DNA of 12,824 nt from an uncultured Ruminococcus sp. (GTDB taxonomy: Bacteria > Bacillota > Clostridia > Oscillospirales > Ruminococcaceae), in NCBI GenBank assembly GCA_947175975.1, contig CAMWOX010000024.1:1-12824 (forward strand). Reading direction: 5' to 3'. Shown here piece by piece: positions 6,368-12,824 of this stretch. The number at the start of each line of letters is the position of its first letter. Within the stretch, counting starts at the first letter, position 1. The position numbers and the translations under genes were made by a program. Below the pieces are notes generated by a model. It was not told where the DNA came from. It did no database searches and saw only the letters and a program-made list of their open reading frames with translations.

Positions 6368-6396
6368 ATTCTAACACAAATTATAATATCTGTCAA
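6368..6396 (-). promoter_or_regulatory. Thioredoxin gene promoter, overlapping the upstream stop codon
   Basis: On the minus strand a perfect -35 TTGACA (6391-6396), 17-base spacer and -10 TAGAAT (6368-6373) with an upstream TGT forming an extended -10. The TGA stop of the kinase gene (6393-6395) lies inside the -35 box. The expected start is near 6361, about 30 bases before the thioredoxin ATG. Confidence 0.75.
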
Positions 6397-7034
6397 GCCA
6401 GAAAATCAGGAAACACTTCATTTTCTCTTATCACACAATCTGCTTTTGCCGCAGGATTACAATCCCGGATATAAATTCTCTCAGCCGGAAAATATCTGTT
6501 TTCGTACTTGTGCCGGATCTGCTGTTGACTGCCGATATAGCCATCCCGCTTCAACACTCTCTGCAATCTTGTTTCTTCAGATATATCTAAATAGATCATA
6601 TAATCAAACATGCCAAGCAATTCTTCCCTCTGGAGAAAAATTCCCTCCAGGATCACAATACTGCCTACCGGGATTGTGACTTGTTTGGAAAAATAACTGT
6701 CATTGTCCTTATCGTAAAATTCGATCTGACGATTAAAAACCTGTCCATTCCGCAAAGGTTTCATGATATTCTGAATTAGATAATCATATCGCCATTGCAG
6801 ATCATAATAGCATTCCCATTCCGCAAAATCCGGATTGTATCGGACTGCCCTCGGATGAATGAAATCATCTACATGCAGGACAAGAACAGAATAATTCTTC
6901 GATCTGAAGTAATCTTTCAACAATCCCGAAATCGTACTTTTTCCTGCACCGCCCAAACCATCCATTCCAATCAGAATTGTTCTGGACGGATCACATAATC
7001 TTTCCAATTTTTTTAATAAATTCTGCATCTGCAA
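6393..7034 (-). CDS. Uridine kinase-like P-loop kinase
   Basis: A 213-residue P-loop NTPase of the uridine kinase/phosphoribulokinase superfamily, likely phosphorylating a nucleoside or other small hydroxyl substrate. Walker A is GMDGLGGAGKSTIS (23-36, Lys32). HVDDFIHPRAVR (54-65) matches the conserved DDF substrate/metal region of this group. VILEGIFL (127-134) is the Walker B-like strand. RVLKRDG (159-165) is in the lid region. Spacing of these motifs agrees with udk-type kinases, but sequence outside them is divergent, so the true substrate is uncertain and I give no symbol. The start has GGAGG seven bases upstream; Met3 is an alternative. It is transcribed alone and divergently from the gene at 7166, sharing the inverted repeat between them. 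Confidence 0.85.
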   Translation of the reverse strand: MQMQNLLKKLERLCDPSRTILIGMDGLGGAGKSTISGLLKDYFRSKNYSVLVLHVDDFIHPRAVRYNPDFAEWECYYDLQWRYDYLIQNIMKPLRNGQVFNRQIEFYDKDNDSYFSKQVTIPVGSIVILEGIFLQREELLGMFDYMIYLDISEETRLQRVLKRDGYIGSQQQIRHKYENRYFPAERIYIRDCNPAAKADCVIRENEVFPDFLA

Positions 7035-7052
7035 TCCTCCTTACTTTTTTAT

Positions 7053-7081
7053 AGTATAGCATATCTGATCACAAAAAGCAA
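7053..7081 (-). promoter_or_regulatory. Promoter of the uridine kinase-like gene
   Basis: On the minus strand -35 TTGCTT (7076-7081), 17-base spacer and -10 TATACT (7053-7058) preceded by TGC, an extended -10. The start is expected near 7046, just upstream of the GGAGG. Its -35 box overlaps the left arm of the inverted repeat at 7079-7104. Confidence 0.65.
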
Positions 7082-7104
7082 GTATTTATCAATTGCAATA
7101 CTTG
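7079..7104. promoter_or_regulatory. Perfect 8-bp inverted repeat between divergent promoters, candidate operator
   Basis: CAAGTATT (7079-7086), a 10-base spacer and AATACTTG (7097-7104) form a perfect dyad. The left arm overlaps three bases of the kinase -35 box (7076-7081). The right arm overlaps three bases of the -35 box of the plus-strand promoter (7102-7107). This symmetric placement over both promoters is what one expects of a shared repressor or activator site. The binding protein is unknown. Confidence 0.55.
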
Positions 7105-7130
7105 ACAAACAGATAATTCTGATGTAAAAT
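7102..7130 (+). promoter_or_regulatory. Promoter of the hypothetical-xylanase-transporter gene run
   Basis: Perfect -35 TTGACA (7102-7107), 17-base spacer and -10 TAAAAT (7125-7130). The start is expected near 7137, about 29 bases before the ATG at 7166. No other convincing promoter was found before the xylanase gene, so it probably drives both. Confidence 0.7.
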
Positions 7131-7165
7131 AATATTAATACGATCATTTCCAGGAGATTCTTAAC

Positions 7166-8137
7166 ATGACAGAATTACAAATTTTAAAAAATGCAAAAGC
7201 CTGTATGCAGTTTCTTGCACAGGGCATTGATCCGCTGACAAAAAATCAGATTCCGGAGAATGAGACAATCCGAAAAGCTGGAATCATCAAATATCTGGAT
7301 TATATTGCAAACCAACTGGAACAGGATATTCTTTTAAAAGAACAGGATCAAAACCGGTTTGCTATCTCAGAAGAGAGAATTGTTAATTTCCAAGTAAGCA
7401 ATGAACCGGTCACGATTACACAGCTCACAGGCATCATCAACACAGGCTTGCAGCCAGATGAAAACGGTTTTATTCCAAGTGCTGCAATTTCACAATGGCT
7501 AGAAAATCAGGGATTACTAGAAAGATATGCAAAAGAAAACGGCAGTGGTTTTCAGAGAGTAGCCACAGAGAAAGCAGTTCCATATGGAATGACAAATACT
7601 TTTTGTAAAAATGGCAGTTTCAAAACTGTGGTCTATCATCCAGATGCCCAACAATGGATTTTTGATTCTATCCGGGAAATTGCAGTATTCTGCGCAGAAC
7701 ATGCAGAAGAATTTCCCCGATTCCCAAAATCTAATATGCCAGTAAAACCATTTTCAGAATGTCCAAGATCTGCTCATGCAACAATAATAGAATTTCAATT
7801 GACACAACAACAGAAAGATAATTTATGCCCATTTGCAGCAGAGGCAAAAATTTCACAAATTACGAATTATTTAAATTCTTTTGTAGATCCGTCACAAGTA
7901 AAAAAGCTAAAAAACGGCATGATTTCCAACTGGCTTTTCAGTAAGAGGCTTTTAAAAAAAGCAAATTATGGAAATGGTTTTATGCCTACACCAAAGGGAC
8001 AAGCAATCGGCATTGCCATCCAAAATTATGAACGGAACGGCTTTCAGCATCAGATGCCAATCTACACAACCAAAGCACAAACATATATTTTTCAGAATAT
8101 AGACGATTTGATAGAATTTAACTTATTAGAAAGTTAA
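7166..8137 (+). CDS. Hypothetical protein with an internally duplicated domain, upstream of the xylanase
   Basis: A 323-residue protein whose function I do not recognise; no signal peptide or membrane segment is visible, so it is probably cytoplasmic. Residues about 14-50 hold a short module (FLAQGIDPLTKNQIPEN) resembling a GxxPxTxxxxP segment seen in various clostridial proteins. Two copies of an 85-90-residue domain follow, at about 82-170 and 227-311. Shared pattern: I-T/S-Q-L/I-T, later IS-WL-LL, then GF, NG, and AQ-W/Y-IF-I near the end. The ISxWL...LL...GF stretch recalls helix-rich DNA-binding C-terminal domains of phage antirepressor type, a weak resemblance only. The start is supported by AGGAG nine bases upstream. 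The stop is 27 bases from the xylanase start, so co-transcription is likely. Base composition is more AT-rich than the neighbouring metabolic genes. Confidence 0.8.
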   Translation: MTELQILKNAKACMQFLAQGIDPLTKNQIPENETIRKAGIIKYLDYIANQLEQDILLKEQDQNRFAISEERIVNFQVSNEPVTITQLTGIINTGLQPDENGFIPSAAISQWLENQGLLERYAKENGSGFQRVATEKAVPYGMTNTFCKNGSFKTVVYHPDAQQWIFDSIREIAVFCAEHAEEFPRFPKSNMPVKPFSECPRSAHATIIEFQLTQQQKDNLCPFAAEAKISQITNYLNSFVDPSQVKKLKNGMISNWLFSKRLLKKANYGNGFMPTPKGQAIGIAIQNYERNGFQHQMPIYTTKAQTYIFQNIDDLIEFNLLES

Positions 8138-8164
8138 TTATTATTTTAAAGAGAGGAAATTACC

Positions 8165-11100
8165 ATGAAAAAATTACAAGCTGTTGCCGGCATCATGACA
8201 GCATCCATGCTGTTCTCTGCCCTGCCCATGATTCCTGTCAATGCAGAATCCACCCAACTGCTTAATGACACATTTGAAGACGGTTTCGGTACTTGGAAAG
8301 CAAGAACATCCGGCAGTACAACACTAAGCCTGTCAGATACTTATGCACATTCCGGGAAACAGTCTCTCTATGTCAAAGATCGTACCATCAGTTGGAACGG
8401 TGCAGGTGCATCTATGATTGGCACAATGTATGCCGGAAAGCAATATGATTTCAGTGTTGCAGTATTCTATGATGATGAACAGACAGGCGGCCAGTCTCAG
8501 CAGTTTAATTTACAATGCCTGTACACAGACGCTGAGGGTAAGGAACGGTATTCTTTCATCGGACAAACAAATGCACAGGTGAATCAGTGGAGCGAAATCC
8601 ATGCAAGCTACACTGTTCCCAGTGATGCAACAAATATTGTTGTCTATGTAGAAGCAAGTACACTAAGTGATTTTTATATGGATGATTTTACCGTGTCCGG
8701 CGAAAAAGTAGAAAATTCCGGCGACATTGATGGATTTCTGGATGATTTTGATGACGGCACAGTCATGGGCTGGCAGGTCAGAGGATCACAGACAACACTG
8801 GAACTGACAGATCAATATGCCCACAGCGGCAAATACTCTGTCTATACAGATAATCGTCAACAGCTCTGGAATGGTGCAACCTGCAATAAAACACTCGTTC
8901 TGGAGGCTGGCGGCTATTATCAGTTCGGCTGTTGGGTACTCTATGATGGAGCAGAATATACAGATACACAGAAATTTTCAATTAATCTGCAATATGATCT
9001 GGACGGCAAAGAAAATTATTATACTGTCTATACAGAAACAGCAAACAAAGGCGAGTGGACATATGTCGGCACAGAATGCACAATCCCGGAAGGAGCAGCC
9101 AACATCTATGTTTATGTCCAGACGGCTTATAAGCCGGATGCAAGTGTAACCTCTCAGGATCTTATGGGTTTTTATCTCGATGATGTAAGCGGTACAAGAC
9201 TGCCTGATCCTGCGATTGAAGAAGATATTCCCTCGCTCCAGGATGTCTATGCAGATTATTTCAAAATGGGCTGTGCCGTAGCAAGCAGTGAATTTACGCA
9301 GGGCGCAACAAAAGACCTGATTCTGAAACATTATAACAGCGTGACAATCGGCAATGAATTAAAGCCGGAGGCTGTCCTGGATCAGACTGCAACGCTTGCC
9401 TATATGCAGGAACACGGCGGCGACCAGACAAATCCGCAGATTTCTCTCAAACAGGCAGCAGATATGCTGAAATTCTGCGAAGAGAATCATCTTGATGTCA
9501 GAGGACATGTTTTAGTATGGCACAGCCAGACGCCGGATTGGTTCTTCAAAGAAAATTATGATGCCTCAGCAGATTTCGTTTCTCCAGAAATCATGGATCA
9601 GAGAATGGAAAATTATATCAAAAATATCATGGATGCCATCAAAACACAGTATCCGGATCTAAATGTCTATGCCTGGGATGTTGTCAATGAAGCAGCTTCT
9701 GATTCCGGTACAATGCGTAATCCTGGTGCATACAGCCAGGGAGACGGCTCTTCCGGTTGGGTGAGTGTCTACGGTGACCAGAGCTATATCAAAAAAGCAT
9801 TTGAATATGCCAGAAAATACGCACCAAAAAATTGCAAATTATTCTATAATGATTACAACGAATACAGCGAGAATAAACTGAATTATATCCAGAGCGATAT
9901 TTTGCAGGAACTTGTTGACAATAAGTTAATTGACGGCATGGGAATGCAGTCACATATTGGTATGAGTTCGCCATCCATTGCACAGTATGAATCAGCTCTC
10001 AGGAGCTATGCAGATATGGGTCTGGAAATCCAGATTACAGAACTTGATATTGCATTGCGTTCTGATACGGATGAAGACCGGCTTGCACTTGCAGAACGTT
10101 ACCGGGAATGCTTTGACATGTTCAAGAGAGTCAAAGATGATGGCGTGAATCTGTCTGCTGTGGTACTCTGGGGCATTACAGACTCCACAAGCTGGATCGG
10201 CGGTTATCCATTGTTATTTGATAAAAATTATCAGGCAAAATCGGCTTACTATGCTGTCATTGACACGGATGCACCTGTTCAGACGATTAAAAATGCAAGA
10301 GCTTATATCTGTGATGAGAATCATACCTTGCAATTTGCATTGGATGCACAGGCAGAAAATGAGATCGGCAAAGCAGGATCTTTTAAAGCAGTTTGGGATG
10401 CAGAAAAACAAGCACTGATTCTACATGTCAATGCAAAACAAGCAGGAAAATTAGATATTTTCAGTGATTACCTGAATCAGCCGGGAGAACCGGAAGAATA
10501 TGCTGTCAAAGCAGGAGAAAACGAAATTACAGTTTCATTCGCACATGTTGACAGCAAAAGTTTTGCTGCCGGTGATACCTTGCGTTTTGATCTGGTATTA
10601 AACGGGACTGCCTGGAACTCCTTGGGAGATCTCACAGAATCCAGTTATGGCAAGATCACAATTTCAGAAATCCCTGCTTATGCAGAAGCTACACAGGGAA
10701 CTCCGAAAATTGATGGCAAAATTGATGAAATCTGGAAATCTGCTAATTCTATTAATATTAATCAATTCTCCCTTGGGGAAGGTGCAACTGGTACGGCAAA
10801 ATTACTCTGGGACAAGGATTATATTTACATCCTTGCAGAAGTAACAGACCCTGTACTGAGCAAGGCAAGTGTGAATGTTTATGAACAGGATACAGTTGAA
10901 ATTTTCCTGGATGAAAACAATCATAAAACAACTGCCTATGAATCGGATGATATTCAAGTCAGAACTAATTTTGACAATGAAAAATCTGTTACAGACGGTC
11001 TAAGTACGGATGCTTTTGTTTCTGCGACAGCAAAAACAGATACTGGTTATCTGGTAGAATTTGCAATCCCGTCCACACTCGGCGGATTCCGTGCAAACCA

Positions 11101-11464
11101 GGTTGTCGGATTTGATGCACAGATCAACGATGATGGCACAGGCGACGGTAAGCGGACGGCGATTTCCAACTGGTATGATCTGACCGGAATGGGTTACACA
11201 GACATGTCCGGACTGGGTATCCTGAAACTTGTCGGAGAAGAAAGCACTCTGCCAGGAGATGCGGATCTCAGTGGTGCTGTGGATATTCTGGATGTTGTCA
11301 TCATGAACCGCTGTTATGTCGGTGTGGAAGCTCTCACACCACAGGGAAGAATCAACGCTGATATTAACAAGAATCTGAAAGTGGAGCTTACGGATTCCAT
11401 GCAGGTACTCCGGTATCTGGTTCACCTGATTGATCGTCTTGATGATCCGGATTTGTTATGGTAA
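8165..11464 (+). CDS. Secreted multidomain GH10 endo-1,4-beta-xylanase with CBM22s, CBM9s and dockerin
   Basis: Extracellular enzyme (1099 residues) that cleaves internal beta-1,4 bonds of xylan. In order: signal peptide 1-27 (cleavage after VNA); CBM22 about 33-178; CBM22 about 191-344; GH10 barrel about 355-700; a degenerate CBM9-like module about 705-835; a full CBM9 about 845-1024; dockerin about 1029-1092. GH10 landmarks are GHVLVWHSQTPDWF (447-460), acid/base Glu509 in WDVVNEA, nucleophile Glu626 in ITELDIA, and LWGITDSTSW (668-677). The dockerin has two calcium loops, starting at Asp1032 (GDADLSGAVDILD) and Asp1066 (ADINKNLKVELTD), so the enzyme should plug into a cohesin of a cellulosome-like complex. 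The start has GAGAGG eight bases upstream. The 3' end overlaps the next gene by seven bases. The layout recalls Thermotoga-type CBM22-GH10-CBM9 xylanases with an added dockerin. Confidence 0.96.
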   Translation: MKKLQAVAGIMTASMLFSALPMIPVNAESTQLLNDTFEDGFGTWKARTSGSTTLSLSDTYAHSGKQSLYVKDRTISWNGAGASMIGTMYAGKQYDFSVAVFYDDEQTGGQSQQFNLQCLYTDAEGKERYSFIGQTNAQVNQWSEIHASYTVPSDATNIVVYVEASTLSDFYMDDFTVSGEKVENSGDIDGFLDDFDDGTVMGWQVRGSQTTLELTDQYAHSGKYSVYTDNRQQLWNGATCNKTLVLEAGGYYQFGCWVLYDGAEYTDTQKFSINLQYDLDGKENYYTVYTETANKGEWTYVGTECTIPEGAANIYVYVQTAYKPDASVTSQDLMGFYLDDVSGTRLPDPAIEEDIPSLQDVYADYFKMGCAVASSEFTQGATKDLILKHYNSVTIGNELKPEAVLDQTATLAYMQEHGGDQTNPQISLKQAADMLKFCEENHLDVRGHVLVWHSQTPDWFFKENYDASADFVSPEIMDQRMENYIKNIMDAIKTQYPDLNVYAWDVVNEAASDSGTMRNPGAYSQGDGSSGWVSVYGDQSYIKKAFEYARKYAPKNCKLFYNDYNEYSENKLNYIQSDILQELVDNKLIDGMGMQSHIGMSSPSIAQYESALRSYADMGLEIQITELDIALRSDTDEDRLALAERYRECFDMFKRVKDDGVNLSAVVLWGITDSTSWIGGYPLLFDKNYQAKSAYYAVIDTDAPVQTIKNARAYICDENHTLQFALDAQAENEIGKAGSFKAVWDAEKQALILHVNAKQAGKLDIFSDYLNQPGEPEEYAVKAGENEITVSFAHVDSKSFAAGDTLRFDLVLNGTAWNSLGDLTESSYGKITISEIPAYAEATQGTPKIDGKIDEIWKSANSININQFSLGEGATGTAKLLWDKDYIYILAEVTDPVLSKASVNVYEQDTVEIFLDENNHKTTAYESDDIQVRTNFDNEKSVTDGLSTDAFVSATAKTDTGYLVEFAIPSTLGGFRANQVVGFDAQINDDGTGDGKRTAISNWYDLTGMGYTDMSGLGILKLVGEESTLPGDADLSGAVDILDVVIMNRCYVGVEALTPQGRINADINKNLKVELTDSMQVLRYLVHLIDRLDDPDLLW

Positions 11465-12339
11465 AAAATCAGAGATATAAAGGCATTTTGCTGATTATCT
11501 GCTCTGCGTTCTGCTTTGCAGTCATGAATGCCTGCGTGAAACTTTCCGGCGATCTGCCATCTGTACAGAAAAGCTTTTTCCGAAATTTTATTGCATTACT
11601 GATTGCAGGGGCAATCTGCCTGAAAGATCAGAAAAATATAAATATCCCGAAAGGCAGTCTCTTCTGGCTGATTCTAAGAGCATCCCTGGGAACAGTTGGC
11701 ATTTTGTGTAATTATTATGCATTGGATCATCTGGTTTTATCAGATGCATCCATGCTGAATAAAATGTCGCCGTTTTTCACAATTTTATTTTCCTGGATTT
11801 TATTAAAAGAAAAGCTCCGCCCATTACAGGGCGGTGCTGTTCTGCTTGCATTCATCGGAAGTTTATTTATTATCAAGCCGAGCCTGGATTTTTCGGATTT
11901 TGGATCATCCCTGATCGGACTGACAGGCGGCATGGCCGCCGGGTGTGCGTATTCCATTGTGAGAATCCTGGGACAGAAAGACGTTCCTAAAAATTTTATT
12001 GTACTGTTTTTCTCAGGGTTTTCCTGTCTGATCACACTGCCATATCTGATATTTCAATTTCATATAATGACGCTGTCACAAGTATTGATTCTGATTCTGG
12101 CAGGGATTGCCGCCGCAGGCGGTCAGTTTTCGATCACAGCGGCTTACTGCTATGCACCAGCAAAAGAAATCTCTGTTTATGATTATTCACAGATTATATT
12201 TGCAACTGCATTAGGATTTTTCTTATTTGACGAAATTCCAGATAAATTCAGTTTTTTCGGCTATATAATTATTATTTTATCTGCAATCTCTATGTTTTGG
12301 TATAATAATTATTATTTGCCCAAAAAAGAACAAAAATAA
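11458..12339 (+). CDS. EamA/DMT-superfamily transporter
   Basis: Integral membrane protein of 293 residues with about ten hydrophobic segments in two homologous halves (EamA repeats about 9-139 and 153-283), the standard drug/metabolite transporter plan. Typical marks are MNACVKLSG in the first helix, YYALDHLVLSDASMLNKMSPFFTILFSWILLKEKL (helices 3-4; the acidic/basic LLKEKL ends the segment) and the matching FATALGFFLFDEIPD in the second half. Substrate cannot be read from sequence; members export or import metabolites such as amino acids. The ATG lies within the last codons of the xylanase (TTATGGTAA), and no good Shine-Dalgarno is visible before it, so translation is probably coupled to the xylanase. 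Whether its job relates to xylan use is unknown; sugar uptake through this family is not typical. Confidence 0.9.
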   Translation: MVKNQRYKGILLIICSAFCFAVMNACVKLSGDLPSVQKSFFRNFIALLIAGAICLKDQKNINIPKGSLFWLILRASLGTVGILCNYYALDHLVLSDASMLNKMSPFFTILFSWILLKEKLRPLQGGAVLLAFIGSLFIIKPSLDFSDFGSSLIGLTGGMAAGCAYSIVRILGQKDVPKNFIVLFFSGFSCLITLPYLIFQFHIMTLSQVLILILAGIAAAGGQFSITAAYCYAPAKEISVYDYSQIIFATALGFFLFDEIPDKFSFFGYIIIILSAISMFWYNNYYLPKKEQK

Positions 12340-12341
12340 AC

Positions 12342-12824
12342 ATGATTATGAATCAAGAACTTAAAAATTACTTTTTTTTAATATGGACAGGATTTAGAAA
12401 AATAACTAAAAAGAAAAGAATACTAAATATACTTCAATTTATTGTTGATATTCTTATCGGTTATGAATGTGTATTTCCGTTATTATCTGTTTATAATTTA
12501 CTTCCCTTTACAGTTTTGCTTGTGGTGCTGGCGAAAATAATTTTTCATACATTAAAACGTGATAGCCTTGGAAATTTTATTGGTATTTGCTTGAATACGC
12601 TGTTTATTATAATGACGCTGATTTTTAAATTAGGTTTTTCCTTTATGCCAATAGTAGCATATATCATCCATTTTATGCGATTAAAAAGTTGTTACATAGA
12701 CAGTAAACTTAAAAAAATTTATGGTTACCCCTCATTCCATACACTTTTTTTAGAAAATGAATTATCAGAAAAACCATTACTTGCAGAATCTGTACAAGCA
12801 GATTATAATAAAACTTTAGAGAAT
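12342..12824 (+). CDS. Small membrane protein, partial (runs off the window)
   Basis: An open frame of 161 codons with no stop begins at the ATG two bases after the transporter stop and continues past the window end. Met3 (12348) is an equally good start. The product starts with a basic segment (FRKITKKKRILN at 18-29). About four hydrophobic helices follow (roughly 27-48, 50-68, 78-95, 97-112). A soluble tail contains LKKIYGYPSF (122-131), a motif I associate with uncharacterised clostridial membrane proteins, although I cannot name the family. Only a weak purine-rich stretch precedes the start, with no GGAGG. Composition is clearly more AT-rich than the xylanase and uses many AAA, TTA and ATA codons. 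It could be the fourth gene of the run or the first of a separate region. Confidence 0.7.
   Translation, partial: MIMNQELKNYFFLIWTGFRKITKKKRILNILQFIVDILIGYECVFPLLSVYNLLPFTVLLVVLAKIIFHTLKRDSLGNFIGICLNTLFIIMTLIFKLGFSFMPIVAYIIHFMRLKSCYIDSKLKKIYGYPSFHTLFLENELSEKPLLAESVQADYNKTLEN

Noticed and set aside
8138..8164. Separate promoter directly before the xylanase gene
   Set aside because: The 27-base gap is too short and no -35/-10 pair with suitable spacing could be seen across the end of the preceding gene.
11000..11425. Minus-strand open frame of 141 codons over the CBM9/dockerin region
   Set aside because: Antisense to well-identified modules of the xylanase, with no ribosome binding site or motif.
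1..12824. CRISPR array, tRNA, rRNA, prophage or transposon genes
   Set aside because: No regularly spaced repeats, cloverleaf-like or rRNA-like stretches, and no integrase, transposase or structural phage genes were found by reading both strands.

Overview
The window looks like chromosomal DNA from a low-to-mid GC, Gram-positive gut or rumen clostridium, most likely a fibre-degrading Ruminococcus (Oscillospiraceae). The main evidence is a very large secreted GH10 xylanase that ends in a type I-like dockerin, the plug that anchors enzymes to a cellulosome. Supporting evidence is the Firmicutes-type gene set (DUF951, a two-domain Sua5, a short S1-repeat protein), strong GGAGG-type ribosome binding sites and TTGACA/TATAAT-like promoters, several with an extended TGn -10. 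The genus is inferred; no rRNA gene is present.

Left block (1-4330, minus strand): one tight housekeeping operon reading leftwards, DUF951 - prfA - sua5 - coaE - M18 aminopeptidase. The genes overlap or are a few bases apart, and a good sigma-A-type promoter lies at 4293-4321. It joins translation termination (RF1), tRNA t6A biosynthesis (Sua5), the last step of CoA synthesis (CoaE) and peptide turnover (M18). The left edge is damaged. Bases 1-55 are an exact direct copy of 381-435 and replace the true 3' end of the aminopeptidase gene. This looks like an assembly-graph junction rather than biology.

Middle block (4330-7070): a small unrecognised plus-strand gene (4433-4780); then a three-S1-repeat RNA-binding protein with its own promoter, a folded 5' leader and a textbook terminator. 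Facing it are a thioredoxin with a WCAPC active site and a uridine-kinase-like P-loop kinase, each with its own promoter. The thioredoxin promoter overlaps the stop codon of the kinase gene.

Right block (7070-12824, plus strand): a rightward gene run starting at a divergent promoter pair that shares a perfect 8-bp inverted repeat touching both -35 boxes. It encodes an unrecognised protein with an internal duplication, then the xylanase (signal peptide, CBM22, CBM22, GH10, degenerate CBM9-like module, CBM9, dockerin), an EamA-type transporter overlapping the xylanase stop by 7 bases, and a small AT-rich membrane protein that runs off the window. The most interesting unexplained items are the duplicated protein in front of the xylanase with its shared operator-like site, the S1 leader RNA, and the degenerate/intact CBM9 pair. 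I found no CRISPR array, transposon, prophage, tRNA or rRNA, and no intergenic stretch longer than about 300 bases.
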